From Mytilus edulis (Eukaryota; Mollusca; Bivalvia; Mytilida; Mytilidae): DNA of 64,000 nucleotides. Positions within the stretch are counted from its first letter, which is position 1. Each line of letters begins with the position of its first letter. Below the pieces are notes generated by a model. The model had not been told where the DNA came from. It saw nothing but the letters and a program-made list of their open reading frames with translations, and ran no database searches. Positions 47,783-58,681 of the stretch are shown in pieces. The DNA is taken from positions 43,262,267 to 43,326,266 of the forward strand of contig NC_092349.1 of NCBI RefSeq assembly GCF_963676685.1. The letters are read 5' to 3'. The position numbers and the translations under genes were made by a program.

Positions 47783-48264
47783 TTCTAAACAGACATTGTT
47801 GGGAGTAGCGAATCCGAATCAGTGTCTGTAGTATCGTTTAAGATTCATAAAATTAGTATCATAGTATCATACTTAATCCCTAACGGGGGGGATTGTGTTT
47901 GATTTTTATAGGATGAAGACATAATCTTTCATTCAGTTTATTTGAGGTCTGGTGCTGGCATGCTAGTAACTACTAGTAGTCCTTTGTTAATTTATGTATT
48001 ATTATAATTTGGATTAGTTTCTTTTGTTACCTATTCTGACATCGTACTCGGACTTCTTTTTAACAGAGTTTTACTCTGCATATTGCTGTGTGTGTTGTTT
48101 TTTTTTTACACTAGCTAGAGATTTTGGTTGAGGATGAGATCTCACTTTACATGTTTTACCCTGTTAGTTTTGTTAATCCTTCGGCTATTTTCTGCTATAT
48201 GGTCGAGTTGTTGTCCCTTTGACACATTCCCAATTACCATTCTCAAATTTATTATCCCGTTCTT
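47783..48264. other. Region downstream of the TLR
   Basis: No gene. An inverted fragment of repeat family B is seen at about 48190-48250 (gtcgagttgttgtccctttg). Confidence 0.5.
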
Positions 48265-48440
48265 ACCTTAGCCGTATTTGGCACAACTTTTTGAAATTTT
48301 GTATCCTCAATGCTCTTCAACTTTGTACCTGTTTGGCTTTATAAATATTTTGATTTGAGCGTCACTGATGAGTCTTATGTAGACGAAACGCGCGTCTGGC
48401 GTACTAAATTATAACCCTGGTACCTTTGATAACTATCAAT
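48265..48440 (+). mobile_element. Retrozyme-like repeat, subfamily 1 copy C
   Basis: From accttagccgtatttggcac to acctttgataactatc. Near-identical to 21331-21505. Contains the best-preserved subfamily 1 hammerhead. Confidence 0.8.
48359..48402 (+). ncRNA. Hammerhead ribozyme, intact core (subfamily 1)
   Basis: Stem I GCGTCA (48359-48364) pairs with TGGCGT (48397-48402). CTGATGA is at 48365-48371. Stem II is GTCT (48372-48375)/AGAC (48381-48384) with loop TATGT. GAAA is at 48385-48388. Stem III is the palindrome ACGCGCGT (48388-48395). C48396 precedes the predicted cleavage (GUC). Every invariant hammerhead residue is in place. Confidence 0.88.
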
Positions 48441-49640
48441 AGATTAAAATGAACTTAAGACACTAGTAAATAAGTAACTTTGTAATAAATTATTTTACAC
48501 CATAGTTTAAACACTTTCAAAATTGACTGATATTTATCTTAACAACAAAATTTTATTGAAAGGCCTTTAAATGTCCATTATATTTTCGTCAATAATAATC
48601 AAAACAATATATACAGCATTCCGAAAACCCCGTAAAAAATGTATCATAATGTAGACATTTTGATTTTATTATATTAACGTGACACTTCAATGGTATCTTA
48701 AACATAAATTTTACATATCAATCCTGGTATTTGCGATTGTTTGATTTACATGTAGTTGAAATGCTTTACAAAAAGATATAGATCAATGTAATTAAAAGAA
48801 ATGTCTAACATACAATTTACAAGTGAGAGGTTTAGCTAGCTATAAAAATATGTTTAATCCATCATTTTCTACGTAAGAAAACGGTCTGCAAAGTAAGTGT
48901 CCTTTGATAAGGGCAGAAAGTTCATATGTAAAAATGGATGACGTGGAGTGGTATATACATAAGAAGAGTTGTATTCACATAAGAAGGTCAGTATTTGGAA
49001 TTGAACAAAATTGTACGACCAATACCGAAAGGTCAACTTTGAAAACAATTTGTTTAAATTCAGATCTGTAGTAACTAGCTCACTCGTCGAAGCTCATATT
49101 AGCATAACAAAAACACATATCTACATATTAATTAGATTGATTTGAAAGACACTCGAAGTAACTGATGCCCTTGCATAGGACATTTTCATCTTGAATACCC
49201 TTGATTGGGAACACCCACGGTTTAAACTTTGGAAAAGTAGTATAACATAACGCTGCAAAGCCGTGATTAAAACATAAAGACTTTAGATTTTAGAATTGCA
49301 TGTTACTGACATGTGCGTGTTTTATGGTGAATCAGTTGTATTTTAGTTTTATTCAAATGCGTAATTATTATTCCATGTTTGGTTTCCGTTTGAATAAAAT
49401 ATATTTGGATTCATTGTGTTATGTGTTGTTTCCGTTTACGATTTGAATTAATAAGTCGTTGTCACCTACAGTTCATCATAATACAGAAAACAGGCATATA
49501 ATTTTACAACTGGTACTACCCGAATAATTCAGTTCCTCCCCATGATCGATTCTTTCATTTGCAAGATGTGGCCTCCGTAGGACAGGTGGATAAAGCGACT
49601 GAATTATTCGGTTTAAACTTTGCAGGATTTTTTAGTTTAC
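48441..49640. other. Intergenic DNA
   Basis: No gene or strong repeat recognised. AT-rich. Confidence 0.4.
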
Positions 49641-49649
49641 ATTTCTTGT

Positions 49650-50960
49650 TAGCTCACCTGGCCCAGAGGGCCAAGTGAGCTTTTCTCATCACTTTGCGTC
49701 CGTCGTCGTCGTCGGTCGTCATCGTCGTCTGTTAACTTTTACAAAAATCTTCTCCTCTGAAACTACGGGGTCAATTTTTATAAAACTTGGCCACAATCAT
49801 CATTGGGGTATCTAGTTTAAAAAATTGTGTCCGGTGAACCGGCCAACCAACCAAGATGGCAGCCATAGCTAAAAATAGAACATAAGGGTAAAATGTAGAT
49901 TTTGGCTTATTACTCTGAAACCAAAACATTTAGAGCAAATCTGACATTGCAATATTGTTAATTTAGTGAAGACCTATCTGCCCTAAAATTGTCAGATGAA
50001 TCCGACAACCGGTTGTTGGGTTGCTGCCCCTGAATTGGTAATGTTAAGGAAATTTTGCTGTTTTTGGTTATTATCTTGAATATTATTATAGATAGAGATA
50101 AACTGTAAACAGCAATAATGTTTAGCTAAGTTAGATGTACAAATAAGTCAACATGACCAAAATGGTCAGTTGACCCCATTAAGGAGTTATTGCCCTTTAT
50201 AGTCAATTTTTAACCATTTTTCTAAAATTTTAGTTATCTTTTACAAAAATCTTCTTCTCTGAAACTACTTGGCCAAATTTAACCAAACTTGGCCATAATC
50301 ATCATTAGGGTATTAAGTTTAAAAAATGTGTGTGGTGACCCAGCCAACCAACTAAGATGGCTGCCATGGCTAAACAAAGAACATAGGGGTAAAAGGTAGA
50401 TTTCGGCTTACAACTCTGAAACCAAAGCATTTAGAGCAAATCTGACATGGGGTTAAATTGTTTATCAAGTCAATATCTATCTTGCATGAAATTTTCAGAT
50501 GAATTGGACAACTGGTTGTTGGGTTGCTGCCCCCAATTGGTAATCTTTAAAGAATTTTGTTTTTGTTTTGTTTTTATCTTGAATACTTTAATAGATAGAG
50601 ATAAACTGTAAACAACAATAATGTTCAGCAAAGTAAGATCGAAAAATAAGTCAACGTGACCAAAATTGTCAGTTGATCCCTTAAGGAGTTATTGCCCTTT
50701 AGAGTCAATTTTTAACAATTTTCATTAATTTGGTAATTTTTTTTAAATTTTTACAAAATGTTTTCCTCTGTATCTAAAGGGCCAAGTTTATTATAGATAG
50801 AGAAAATTGTAAGTAGCAAATATGTTCAGTACTATAGTAAGATCTACAAACACATCAACATCACCAAAACACAATTTTTGTCATGAATCCATCTGTGTCC
50901 TTTGTTTAATATGCACATAGACCAAGGTGAGCGACACAGGCTCTTTAGTGCCTCTAGTTT
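49650..50960 (+). repeat. Long interspersed repeat with internal tandem units
   Basis: Starts ttagctcacctggcccagag and ends near ggctctttagtgcctctagt. Short inverted ends agctcacctgg/ccaaggtgagcg. The interior is two diverged tandem units of about 500 bp (49733-50235 and 50236-50745) plus a partial third, sharing ttttacaaaaatcttct, accaagatggcagccat and ggttgttgggttgctgcccc. The GTCGTC-rich start and this layout are familiar from molluscan genomes. No coding capacity; the mobilising machinery is unknown. Confidence 0.75.
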
Positions 50961-51424
50961 TTCCTGTCATCGATATCCTAACCGAGGTTTGCTCCCAGAA
51001 ATTTGTTACACAACTAATAGGGTTATTATGGAATCTCCAGTTGTCAACACCACGTCTTCATAATAATCAAGTCACTGCGCATGCGAGAATGTAATGAGAT
51101 GGTATTCTGTATTATTGGGTCGCTTGTACTTGTTTTGCTATGGTTAACTATTACATTCGATAGTATTAAGGACATTTTGTTCAGGCTTTGATCAATAACA
51201 AAATAGGGATATTGAAGAGGATGGTGATAGATTACTTCTTTAAGTTCAGTGGCAAATCCAAAGGCATATTTAGGACGAGAAAAAAAGTAAATGATACATG
51301 AATATTAACCCTTCTTTGTTGAACCACGCAAGGAGTCGAAAGTTAAATGTGCCATCACTTACTTGTCAATGCCACGTGCTTAACATATAAAGCAGCAAAA
51401 ACAAATTTTGAATTGTGTCTTTAT

Positions 51425-51495
51425 ACTTGGCCGGGGTTCGAACCAAGATCTTTTGCACTCCAGGCAAACACATTCATGCGACTGCTAAAATGGTT
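51425..51495 (-). repeat. tRNA-like relic (possible SINE head)
   Basis: On the minus strand, cttggttcgaaccccgg matches a T-arm/B-box, with a weak A-box-like segment upstream. The acceptor arms do not pair, so it is not a functional tRNA. Confidence 0.3.
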
Positions 51496-51589
51496 GGAAG
51501 ATTTAAGCTTTTATAATCTCTACCATGTCCTACTCAGTGCTACATTGACTGTCTTACGTTATATCCTTTTATTTAGAAACTTTTAGAAT

Positions 51590-51875
51590 TGAGAATGGAA
51601 AGGGAGAATGTGTCAAAGAGACAACAACCCGGTCAAAGAGCAGATAACAAACGAAGGCCACCAATGAGTCTGCAATGCAGCGAGAAAATCCCGCACCCGA
51701 AGGAGTGCTTCAGCTGGCCTCTAACAAAAATGTATACTAGTTCAGTGATAATTGACGTCATACTAAACTCCGAAATATATAAAAGAAACTAAAATTAAAA
51801 ATCTTACAAGACTAACAAAAGCCAGAGGCTCCTGACTTGGGACAGGCGCAAAAATGCGACGGGGTTAAACATGTT
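51590..51875 (+). repeat. Dispersed repeat family B, long copy
   Basis: Matches 60418-60715 closely (gtcaaagagacaacaaccc, gaaggccaccaatgagtct, gaggctcctgacttgggaca). No coding capacity; open frames here are incidental. Confidence 0.8.
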
Positions 51876-53790
51876 TTGCATCGGTGACTGGTCATTAATT
51901 TTGTCTGTCAGACGTCTTCAAAACTCTAAACGATTCTATTGAGATTGAAGCATATTGTAAAATCATCGTCTTTTGTACATGTATGTACACATAGACCATG
52001 CAATTTGACCTCAAAGTTAGCTGAGGAACATTTTGTTTTTACCCAAAATCAATTTTGAGAATAAAATATGACTTTTACAAATTCAAAAGAGGGGATTCTG
52101 GCATACATGTATAAACATTAGACAATAGGAGCACTAAGGCTTTTATGTAGAATAAGAATCGAATTCTTGAAGGAATTATTAAAATATCTGACAAATAGAT
52201 ATCTGGAGGGATAGAACTCGAAATATTCATATTATTTATGGATTTCTAAATGTACTGGGCGTTAAATGTTTTTAATAAATCTAAAACGTAGTTTAGGTTC
52301 ATTGCATTTATGTGTCAAATAATCTGTTACAGTAATTATACCAATGAACAATAATTACCATTAATTGATAAATTACTTTAAAATTTGTCATTTTGAATAT
52401 AATAAAATTATTATATCATATTCAATATCTGTATTTAGTAAACCTTTTCATGTTCGTAATTTTTTGTTTTTGACATGCATTCGACATCAAAGGAAGATAG
52501 TCTGGCGCCACTGCAGGGTTGTGATTTTATCATTTTAGGTATCTGTATAATTTCTGAATAAAGTCAACAGTAGTATACCGCTGTTTAAAAGTCATAAATC
52601 GATTGAGAGAATACTGCGGTATCAGCTGTAAATAAATCTTTAGCTTTTTAGACAAAGTTGGAGTCCTTGTTCTATATATCTATCTATCATTGTTTGCAAG
52701 ATTATTAGCAAAATTAGTAAAAAATGATAAAAATCATCATATACGAAAAGGGGGTTATATGTAGCTACAATAAAGAATAAGTGATGATTTTTGCATTTCT
52801 CTTGTTGGTAGATCTTGTCTTACTGCATAATCTTTTTTTTTCTTTTTAAATTAATCTTAGAAAAAACGAAAGCAAAATGTTAAAAATCAACTATTTCTCC
52901 AATGAGAAAAACGTTTCAATCTATCATAGTTGTGTAATAAGTTAATTCTCCAACATGAACTTTGCGAAAATAATCTGCTGTTCCTAAAGAGTAAGAAGTT
53001 CCTCCATTTACACTGGTTGTATTGCTGATAATAAGTAGAACTCAATAAGCAAGCCAACACTCAGCGATTGTTCATGACCAGGAAATATTGATTTTGATAT
53101 GGCAGTTTATTAGAGTTATACTACTTAGCAAAATTACTGGGCCAGTGAGAGTAAGTCTGTTGTTTCTATAATCTGTTTGGAGAACTTACAAAATGTATTT
53201 GTGATTTCGTCATTTTTCGTTTTTGTTTCTTTTTGTCATGGCGTTGACAAGTTCGTTTTGAATGTCCCCTTGGTATCAACTGTCTTTTTTTTTTTACAGT
53301 GAATATGAATGAAACCCAAAAAGAAATACAAAATCGAAATATCAAATATGATCTTGTTTAATTTACCAACGTTTTTTTGCAACGGCAATGCAAACGTGAC
53401 AGTTATTGCAATGAATTGTGATTTATTCAAATTATTTACAGGAACATAAATAACCAACACTGTTACGCTAAGTTTTCTCGTACCCAAACATTAAGAAAGT
53501 AAAACATAAGCATTCACTTAAACGTAATTTATAGACTGAAGAAAACTCAAAAGCCAAGCTATAAAAATGTTATTCTTTTTTCCACATATTCTTGCAAGAT
53601 ATCAAGTATTTGACTCGTCATTCAAGTTTAAAAATTACGCCTGACAAAAATATCACATCACAGCAACTTTCAAACTCAAGCCAAGGAAACAGTCGGTACT
53701 TCAGTGTGTGAAATGGAGCATGCAACGACCAAATGTTCAGTTGTTTGCCCTTGACTGGCAAATTTAAATAAAACACATAAGAAGAAACAT
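51876..53790. other. Intergenic DNA
   Basis: No gene recognised. A minus-strand fragment of repeat family C lies at 53225-53290. Confidence 0.4.
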
Positions 53791-54185
53791 TTATTTCAAT
53801 TTGAAAATTGTGACACAGGAATGAGGATTTCCATACACGTACATTTGGTTTGCAGCCTTGATGACGATAGTATCTCCGGCCTCGAGATGTGCAGCCTGTA
53901 CAGAAGTTCCGGTAGCGTAATGACTTCTGGCGCCAAATGCGTCACTTCCTTTTATGTAGACATGCGTGAGTTGTTTTTCATTTTTAAGAATGTAGAATGA
54001 TGCAAACTGGGAATAAGACATAATGTAGACGGAAACAAAATATAATCCCGGAATCTCACAGGTGTAAACTCCACTACTTGAGAACGTACTCAAGCTAGAA
54101 ATTCCTGCTGAACTAATAGTATGTGGGAAGTGAATTACGTCTCCTTGTGAGTAACTGCCATTAGCTGCACACGAGCTCAATGCAA
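53791..54185 (-). CDS. C1q gene exon 3: C1q domain and stop
   Basis: Acceptor tttttcag at 54186 and beyond (minus). Codes VALSSCAANGSYSQGDVIHF and then the C1q jelly-roll strands: SGVYTCEIPGLYFVSVYI, SFYILKNEKQL, QAAHLEAGDTIVIKA and the end SCVTIFKLK, all typical of the C1q fold in order. The whole C1q domain is in this one exon. Confidence 0.9.
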
Positions 54186-56532
54186 CTGAAAAATACGCAT
54201 TTTTAGAAAAAAAAAGTTTCTAGAAAATTTTATGTTATATTGTTTGTCTATTCATAATAAATTAAAATTGTATTTTGGAAAAAAAAACATTAAAAGAAAA
54301 AAATTGATTGACAAGATTAAAATATTAATTCACCGTGTTGCTTCTTTCGTCGGTCATATTTTGATGTTAATTTGCTTTTATTTATACTCATATCTTTTTT
54401 TTAAATTCTTAAACGCTTTTATATTTTTTTTTCATTGTGAACAAGACAATAACAATCAAAACCAAGGAGTAATCGAAGACTCACAAAACCAAGGGACATT
54501 TACATCAGCAGCTATAAATAATAATAGAAAGAAACAACACGAACTCCACTAAAAACCGAGAGTGAAATCAGGTGCTCCGGAAAGGTAAGCATTTTATGCA
54601 CCTTATACGACACCCGTCTTGTTAGTTCTTTGTTCATCTCGGTAATGATGGAAGGTTATTATGACTGAGGAAGAATACCAGATATGATTTCTGACACACT
54701 TTTGTCATAATGGTCAATCAGCTCATGATGGCGACTTTAAAATTTCTTGAGTGATGACCTTAATTTGATTGATACAATTTACATTACTTTAACTGTGTAC
54801 GATACTCCAATTTTAGAATGAAGCAATTCAATATATTGTCACCTAATATTATTTTGTTTGTTTTTCGATCGTGTAATTGCTTTATAGACGTCAAAGTCGT
54901 GAAATCCTCCCGTCGACGTTTCCTGTTTTCGCTTTTATTTGCAGGGAAGCAGTACCAATCTTTCTGCTAATATGATCACTACAAACCTGTATGATTTAAC
55001 TCTGCAATCTCGTTTTCAATATGATCTGTAGTCTCGTTTTGGAGTTTGGTGAGGTTCCCTACTCTTGATTCAATACCTGGTATTGTAGATTTTATGATGT
55101 TACTGTTATCTTGGACTAAAAATAAATAGGTGCTTACATAAAAATGGTATTCTTAATTTTAAATATCTTTTGAGATTGTATATACGAGTCATAAATCTTC
55201 CGTGATATCATTTGCAATACATATGACTATTTCAAATACGATTGATTGTGAGTTGCTTAACGTCCAGTGGCAAATATTTCATGCATGTTCAGGACGATTT
55301 TCATATACGAAGTTAAGAAATAAATTGTGAAAGTTTATGAACATATGAATGTTTATTAACATGTGAATGCTGATTCCAAACTATTGCAAAACAAAATTGG
55401 TCCCAAGCGTTCTTAGTAAAGTATATATAACTCAGAGTTTGTGTGGGCCTAAGGAGATGGGGAGGTTTTTTATTATCTAGCAAGGTTTAAACCACAGCCT
55501 TTACATAGATAAAAATAAATGTATTTGAATTGACGGAATAATTTGACGGACTCACAGACTAGAATATATATAACAAAATACTCAGAGACTTTATCAGAAC
55601 ACACAACAAGCCAATTTTAACAGAAGAATTCCAGAATTTAAAGCTTCATGACTAGCTTTCTGGAATGTTTTCACTGACACTGATAATTTTATTGTTTTCT
55701 TGTTAAAACTTCACAAATTAAAACTTAATACGCAAAACAAATTAGAGAAGTACAATACTGGTAGAATTATTTCAATATTTTTAAATGACGATCATTTACC
55801 CTGAAAATTAAACGACCAATGTGAGTAAAGTATACTCATACAGTACATACCAGTAACGTTTAAAATCTTAATCTGATCTTCAATGAAATGGTACGCTGAG
55901 CGTGGAAATAATTGATCGTCGCTGCAACTCTTATTCAGCTCATTTATACGTGTGTTAGCCGCTTTTATCTCAGCCTGTAAATTTGTCACATATATGCTAC
56001 TGTTTTTGATATGATCTACCAATGGTGCAATTTTTGACGCGACTACGGTAACCTCGTTCTGAAGATGTCCGACGGTAACTAAGTTCATCATACTGTCTGA
56101 ATGTTTCAAAACAATTAAGTCGTCGTTTACTTTTTGAGTTGCATTTTGGCATGCACCAAGGTCAGATCGAAGCTGTCTATTTTCTGCACGTATGTCGTAA
56201 ATTTCTTCTTTAAGTGTCATCAAAATCTGTTTAAAAACGGCGGATTCACTTCTTAGGTTCTGCATCTCTTGCTCGCGTTTAATATCCATCCGCTTTGTAA
56301 TCTGTATTTCGTTTTTCAAAACGGCAAATTCATTATCAAGATTTAGTAAATATCTTTCCAGATGAATCCTTGTTGTATTTTCTTCGGAAATAATATCCGT
56401 TATCGAAAAATCATGCGTACGCTTTAACTTGGTTGAATGCATTGACAAATCTCCATTTAAAAATGAAAAACATGCTAAAATTAACAATGCTATAACACTT
56501 TCTGAAGTCATAACGCATAAATATTCGTACAA
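53791..56532 (-). CDS. Secreted coiled-coil C1q-domain protein (three exons)
   Basis: Exons 56532-55851, 55115-54987 and 54185-53791 on the minus strand join in consistent phases (1, 1) to about 401 codons. The likely start is the second ATG at 56511 (MTSESVIALLILACFSFLNG), which gives a clean signal peptide; the ATG at 56532 adds seven residues. A long coiled-coil follows (heptad-rich, with many E, K, L, I, N), then a globular C1q domain. C1q-domain proteins trimerise and act in bivalve innate recognition as soluble lectin-like factors. No stops or frameshifts. A TATA-like box lies upstream at 56571-56581. Confidence 0.88.
54520..54595 (+). repeat. Dispersed repeat family C fragment in the second C1q intron
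   Basis: The segment aaacaacacgaactccacta, aaaccgagagtgaaatcagg, tgctccgga matches the 3' end of the copy at 17615-17810. Confidence 0.65.
54987..55115 (-). CDS. C1q gene exon 2: coiled-coil segment
   Basis: 129 nt between acceptor tttttag and donor GTTTGT (minus). Codes 43 residues: VQDNSNIIKSTIPGIESRVG, then heptad-like NLTKLQNETTDHIENEIAEL. Too short to stand out as a reading frame, but both splice phases fit the flanking exons. Confidence 0.85.
55851..56532 (-). CDS. C1q gene exon 1: signal peptide and coiled coil
   Basis: 227 codons plus one base, with donor GTATGT at 55850. After the signal peptide the chain is strongly helical and charged (LNNEF-like and EIQITKRMDIKREQEMQNLR, LKEEIYDIRAENRQLRSDLG), with few prolines, as in C1q-domain proteins that use a coiled coil instead of collagen. 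Confidence 0.88.
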
Positions 56533-56570
56533 AAAAATGATGTCCTTACGAAATTAAATTTCACTTGTGG

Positions 56571-56581
56571 TTTAATTTATA
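56571..56581 (-). promoter_or_regulatory. TATA-like box of the C1q gene
   Basis: TATAAATTAAA on the minus strand, about 40 to 60 nt before the candidate start codons. Position and match are plausible, but nothing else confirms it. Confidence 0.4.
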
Positions 56582-58012
56582 GAATATATTCTTATCAAAA
56601 TAAGGAAACTGCAGCAAAATTCAAAAGAAGCACGTCAACTACTTTTGATTGGTCTATTTTTTAATCTTCCGTGACATGTTCCAGTTATGTCAAACTGATA
56701 TATTCACACGCCCTATATACAACATAATATAGCTTTATCTAATTTTTGTATATGGTGTACTCACCTGAATAAAAGTCGAAAAATGAATAATGGACCAGTA
56801 CTTCAGTGTTGTATAAAAGTCACTGTGGTTAATATACTTCGAAAGAGTGAGACTTATAATTCTCTATTCTTAAAAACTTGTGTGAGTGTGTGAATTTAAA
56901 TTAATTTGTTTTTGTGTTTGTGTGTGCATAATTATTAAATAAGATTATCATTGACTTTGTTCTGAAAGTTGTAACATAACTTTTGTACTGACAGATCTGG
57001 TGTTTTTCTTTTTTTACACTTTTACTAAGAAGAAAATAAAACAAAATTGAGATATTGTTCTGTTGTACAAGTCGTAATTCTTTCCATAAATTTCTTGATG
57101 CATGCGTTTAGCGTATTACATCTTTCCTACTTAGACTAAGATGTCATGTATAATTATAGTAATATATCTTGTTGTTTGTTGTTGTAATTATACTGAGTTT
57201 TCTCCTGTAGCTGTTATAACATTGCTGGGACTGGTTTATATGATAATTTTTCTATGAACAATCAATGTGTGATCCAGGAATGAAAGAACGTCTGCTTGAC
57301 AAGTTGTATCATTGATACAACCAAAGGTTGACTTTTTTTTTTACTTAGGTATACGGATAAGGCCAACGTTCTCCCTACTGGCATTACCATGTAGGCTAAG
57401 AAACGGTCGGTGCGTTATGCGGTGTGTTTAATTTTCAGAGCTAGTTTAACTTTTGAAAGTTTAATGGCGGTTGTATTATTGGCATAGCTATAAAACTTGT
57501 TTATTTTGCTTTCTTTTAAATGGTTCAAATATTTTCCATTGGACGTCCAGCAAACAGCAGTCAAGCAAACGATATTACATTAAACTCACAATAAATAAAC
57601 ATCGGTATATATGTCGTGTACATTTTATTATTTTGTACAGGTTATTACTTGTACAAAATTTTCATACAAGTAATTACTTGTATGACCCCATCATACAGGT
57701 TATTACTTGTATAAATATAATTGTACAAGTAATAACCTGTACAAATTTTGTGGAGAAAAAGATAATAACTTGTACAACTCATTATCTTTCGTATTTTTTG
57801 AAATTTATATTGTGTTTGTTTTTTTGTTTATCAGTATTATTGTTGAAATGTTAGAAGTTTACAGATGAACGAAGGACGCAAAGTAATGACATAAGCTCAT
57901 GTGACATCTTATGCAAATTTAGCTAAACAGCTAGATTCCACGTCAATACGGACTTCTGGTGCAAAGTGACATGGTCGTTAAACGCAAAAATAAATTGGTA
58001 CCCTTCATTCAT

Positions 58013-58294
58013 TTATTTCAGCTCTGGCCAAATGAGTTTAACATGTTTAAGTTCTGTAATTACAATAGCCGTAAATTCCCTTCCATTATCACTTTGCAGT
58101 ATATGTGGAGATCCCATAAGTAGAAAAAAGTGGCCCTGGTAGTGCATGATCCACTTGTATTCTCCATTTGGAAATGACTGATAGTCAACAAGGTCTACTT
58201 GACAACGGGAATTAAAGTCTGTAGAAGTGATAGGACGAACAACTAATTTTGTGGTTGCAGTACGACTTTTCTTCAAAATACATTGTTCACACAT
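58013..58294 (-). pseudogene. Ginger/Gypsy-like integrase fragment with internal deletion
   Basis: Starts near MCEQCILKKSRT (the zinc-binding-side CxxC), then RCQVDLVDYQSFPNGEYKWI (first catalytic Asp), then abruptly GSPHILQSDNGREFTAIVI (second Asp in SDNGREF). The spacing between the two Asp blocks is about 30 residues shorter than usual, which points to a deletion across the middle of the core. Confidence 0.75.
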
Positions 58295-58420
58295 CTGAAT
58301 GAAAATTCTGATAAATTCTCTGCTGATATTGGCAAATTGTTTTATTAACTCCTTGTATGTCTTGTGGATGCCTCCATGGCCAATTCCAGAATGTGCAGTT
58401 CTAATGTTAATGGATAAAGT

Positions 58421-58681
58421 TCATCTACTGTACAATAGTAAAAAAAAAATGTCGCCTTTGCGAATGAGTTTTTCAATGCCTGCTACACTCAAAATATCAT
58501 ATTGCCTTAAGAAATATCTTTGAAGAGCAGTCTTTTTGGAACTTAATTTTGCTTTCTTTACATTCCCAATAGTCTCTCTGTATCTTTCACGTGTAAATAA
58601 TGAATTATTAGAAGAATTATTATTGTCATCACACAATTTAATTATTTCATCATTAAATTTCTTTTCTATACTGTTTTCCAT
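58421..58681 (-). pseudogene. Upstream fragment of the Ginger transposase
   Basis: 86 codons starting MENSIEKKFNDEI, with RQYDILSVAGIEKLIRKG, a segment also found upstream of the integrase in KRBA2-like proteins. Frameshifted relative to the integrase fragment at 58013-58294. Confidence 0.55.

Noticed and set aside
51347-51792. Two + strand frames of 79 and 67 codons
   Set aside because: One covers a tRNA-like relic and the other lies in repeat family B, copies of which elsewhere do not keep the frame.
54232-54552. 106-codon + strand frame
   Set aside because: It lies in the second C1q intron on the opposite strand, is low complexity (poly-A/T) and ends in a repeat.
57471-57854. 127-codon + strand frame
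   Set aside because: It reads through the left inverted repeat of the Ginger element. The same sequence inverted gives the similar 87-codon frame at 58789-59052.
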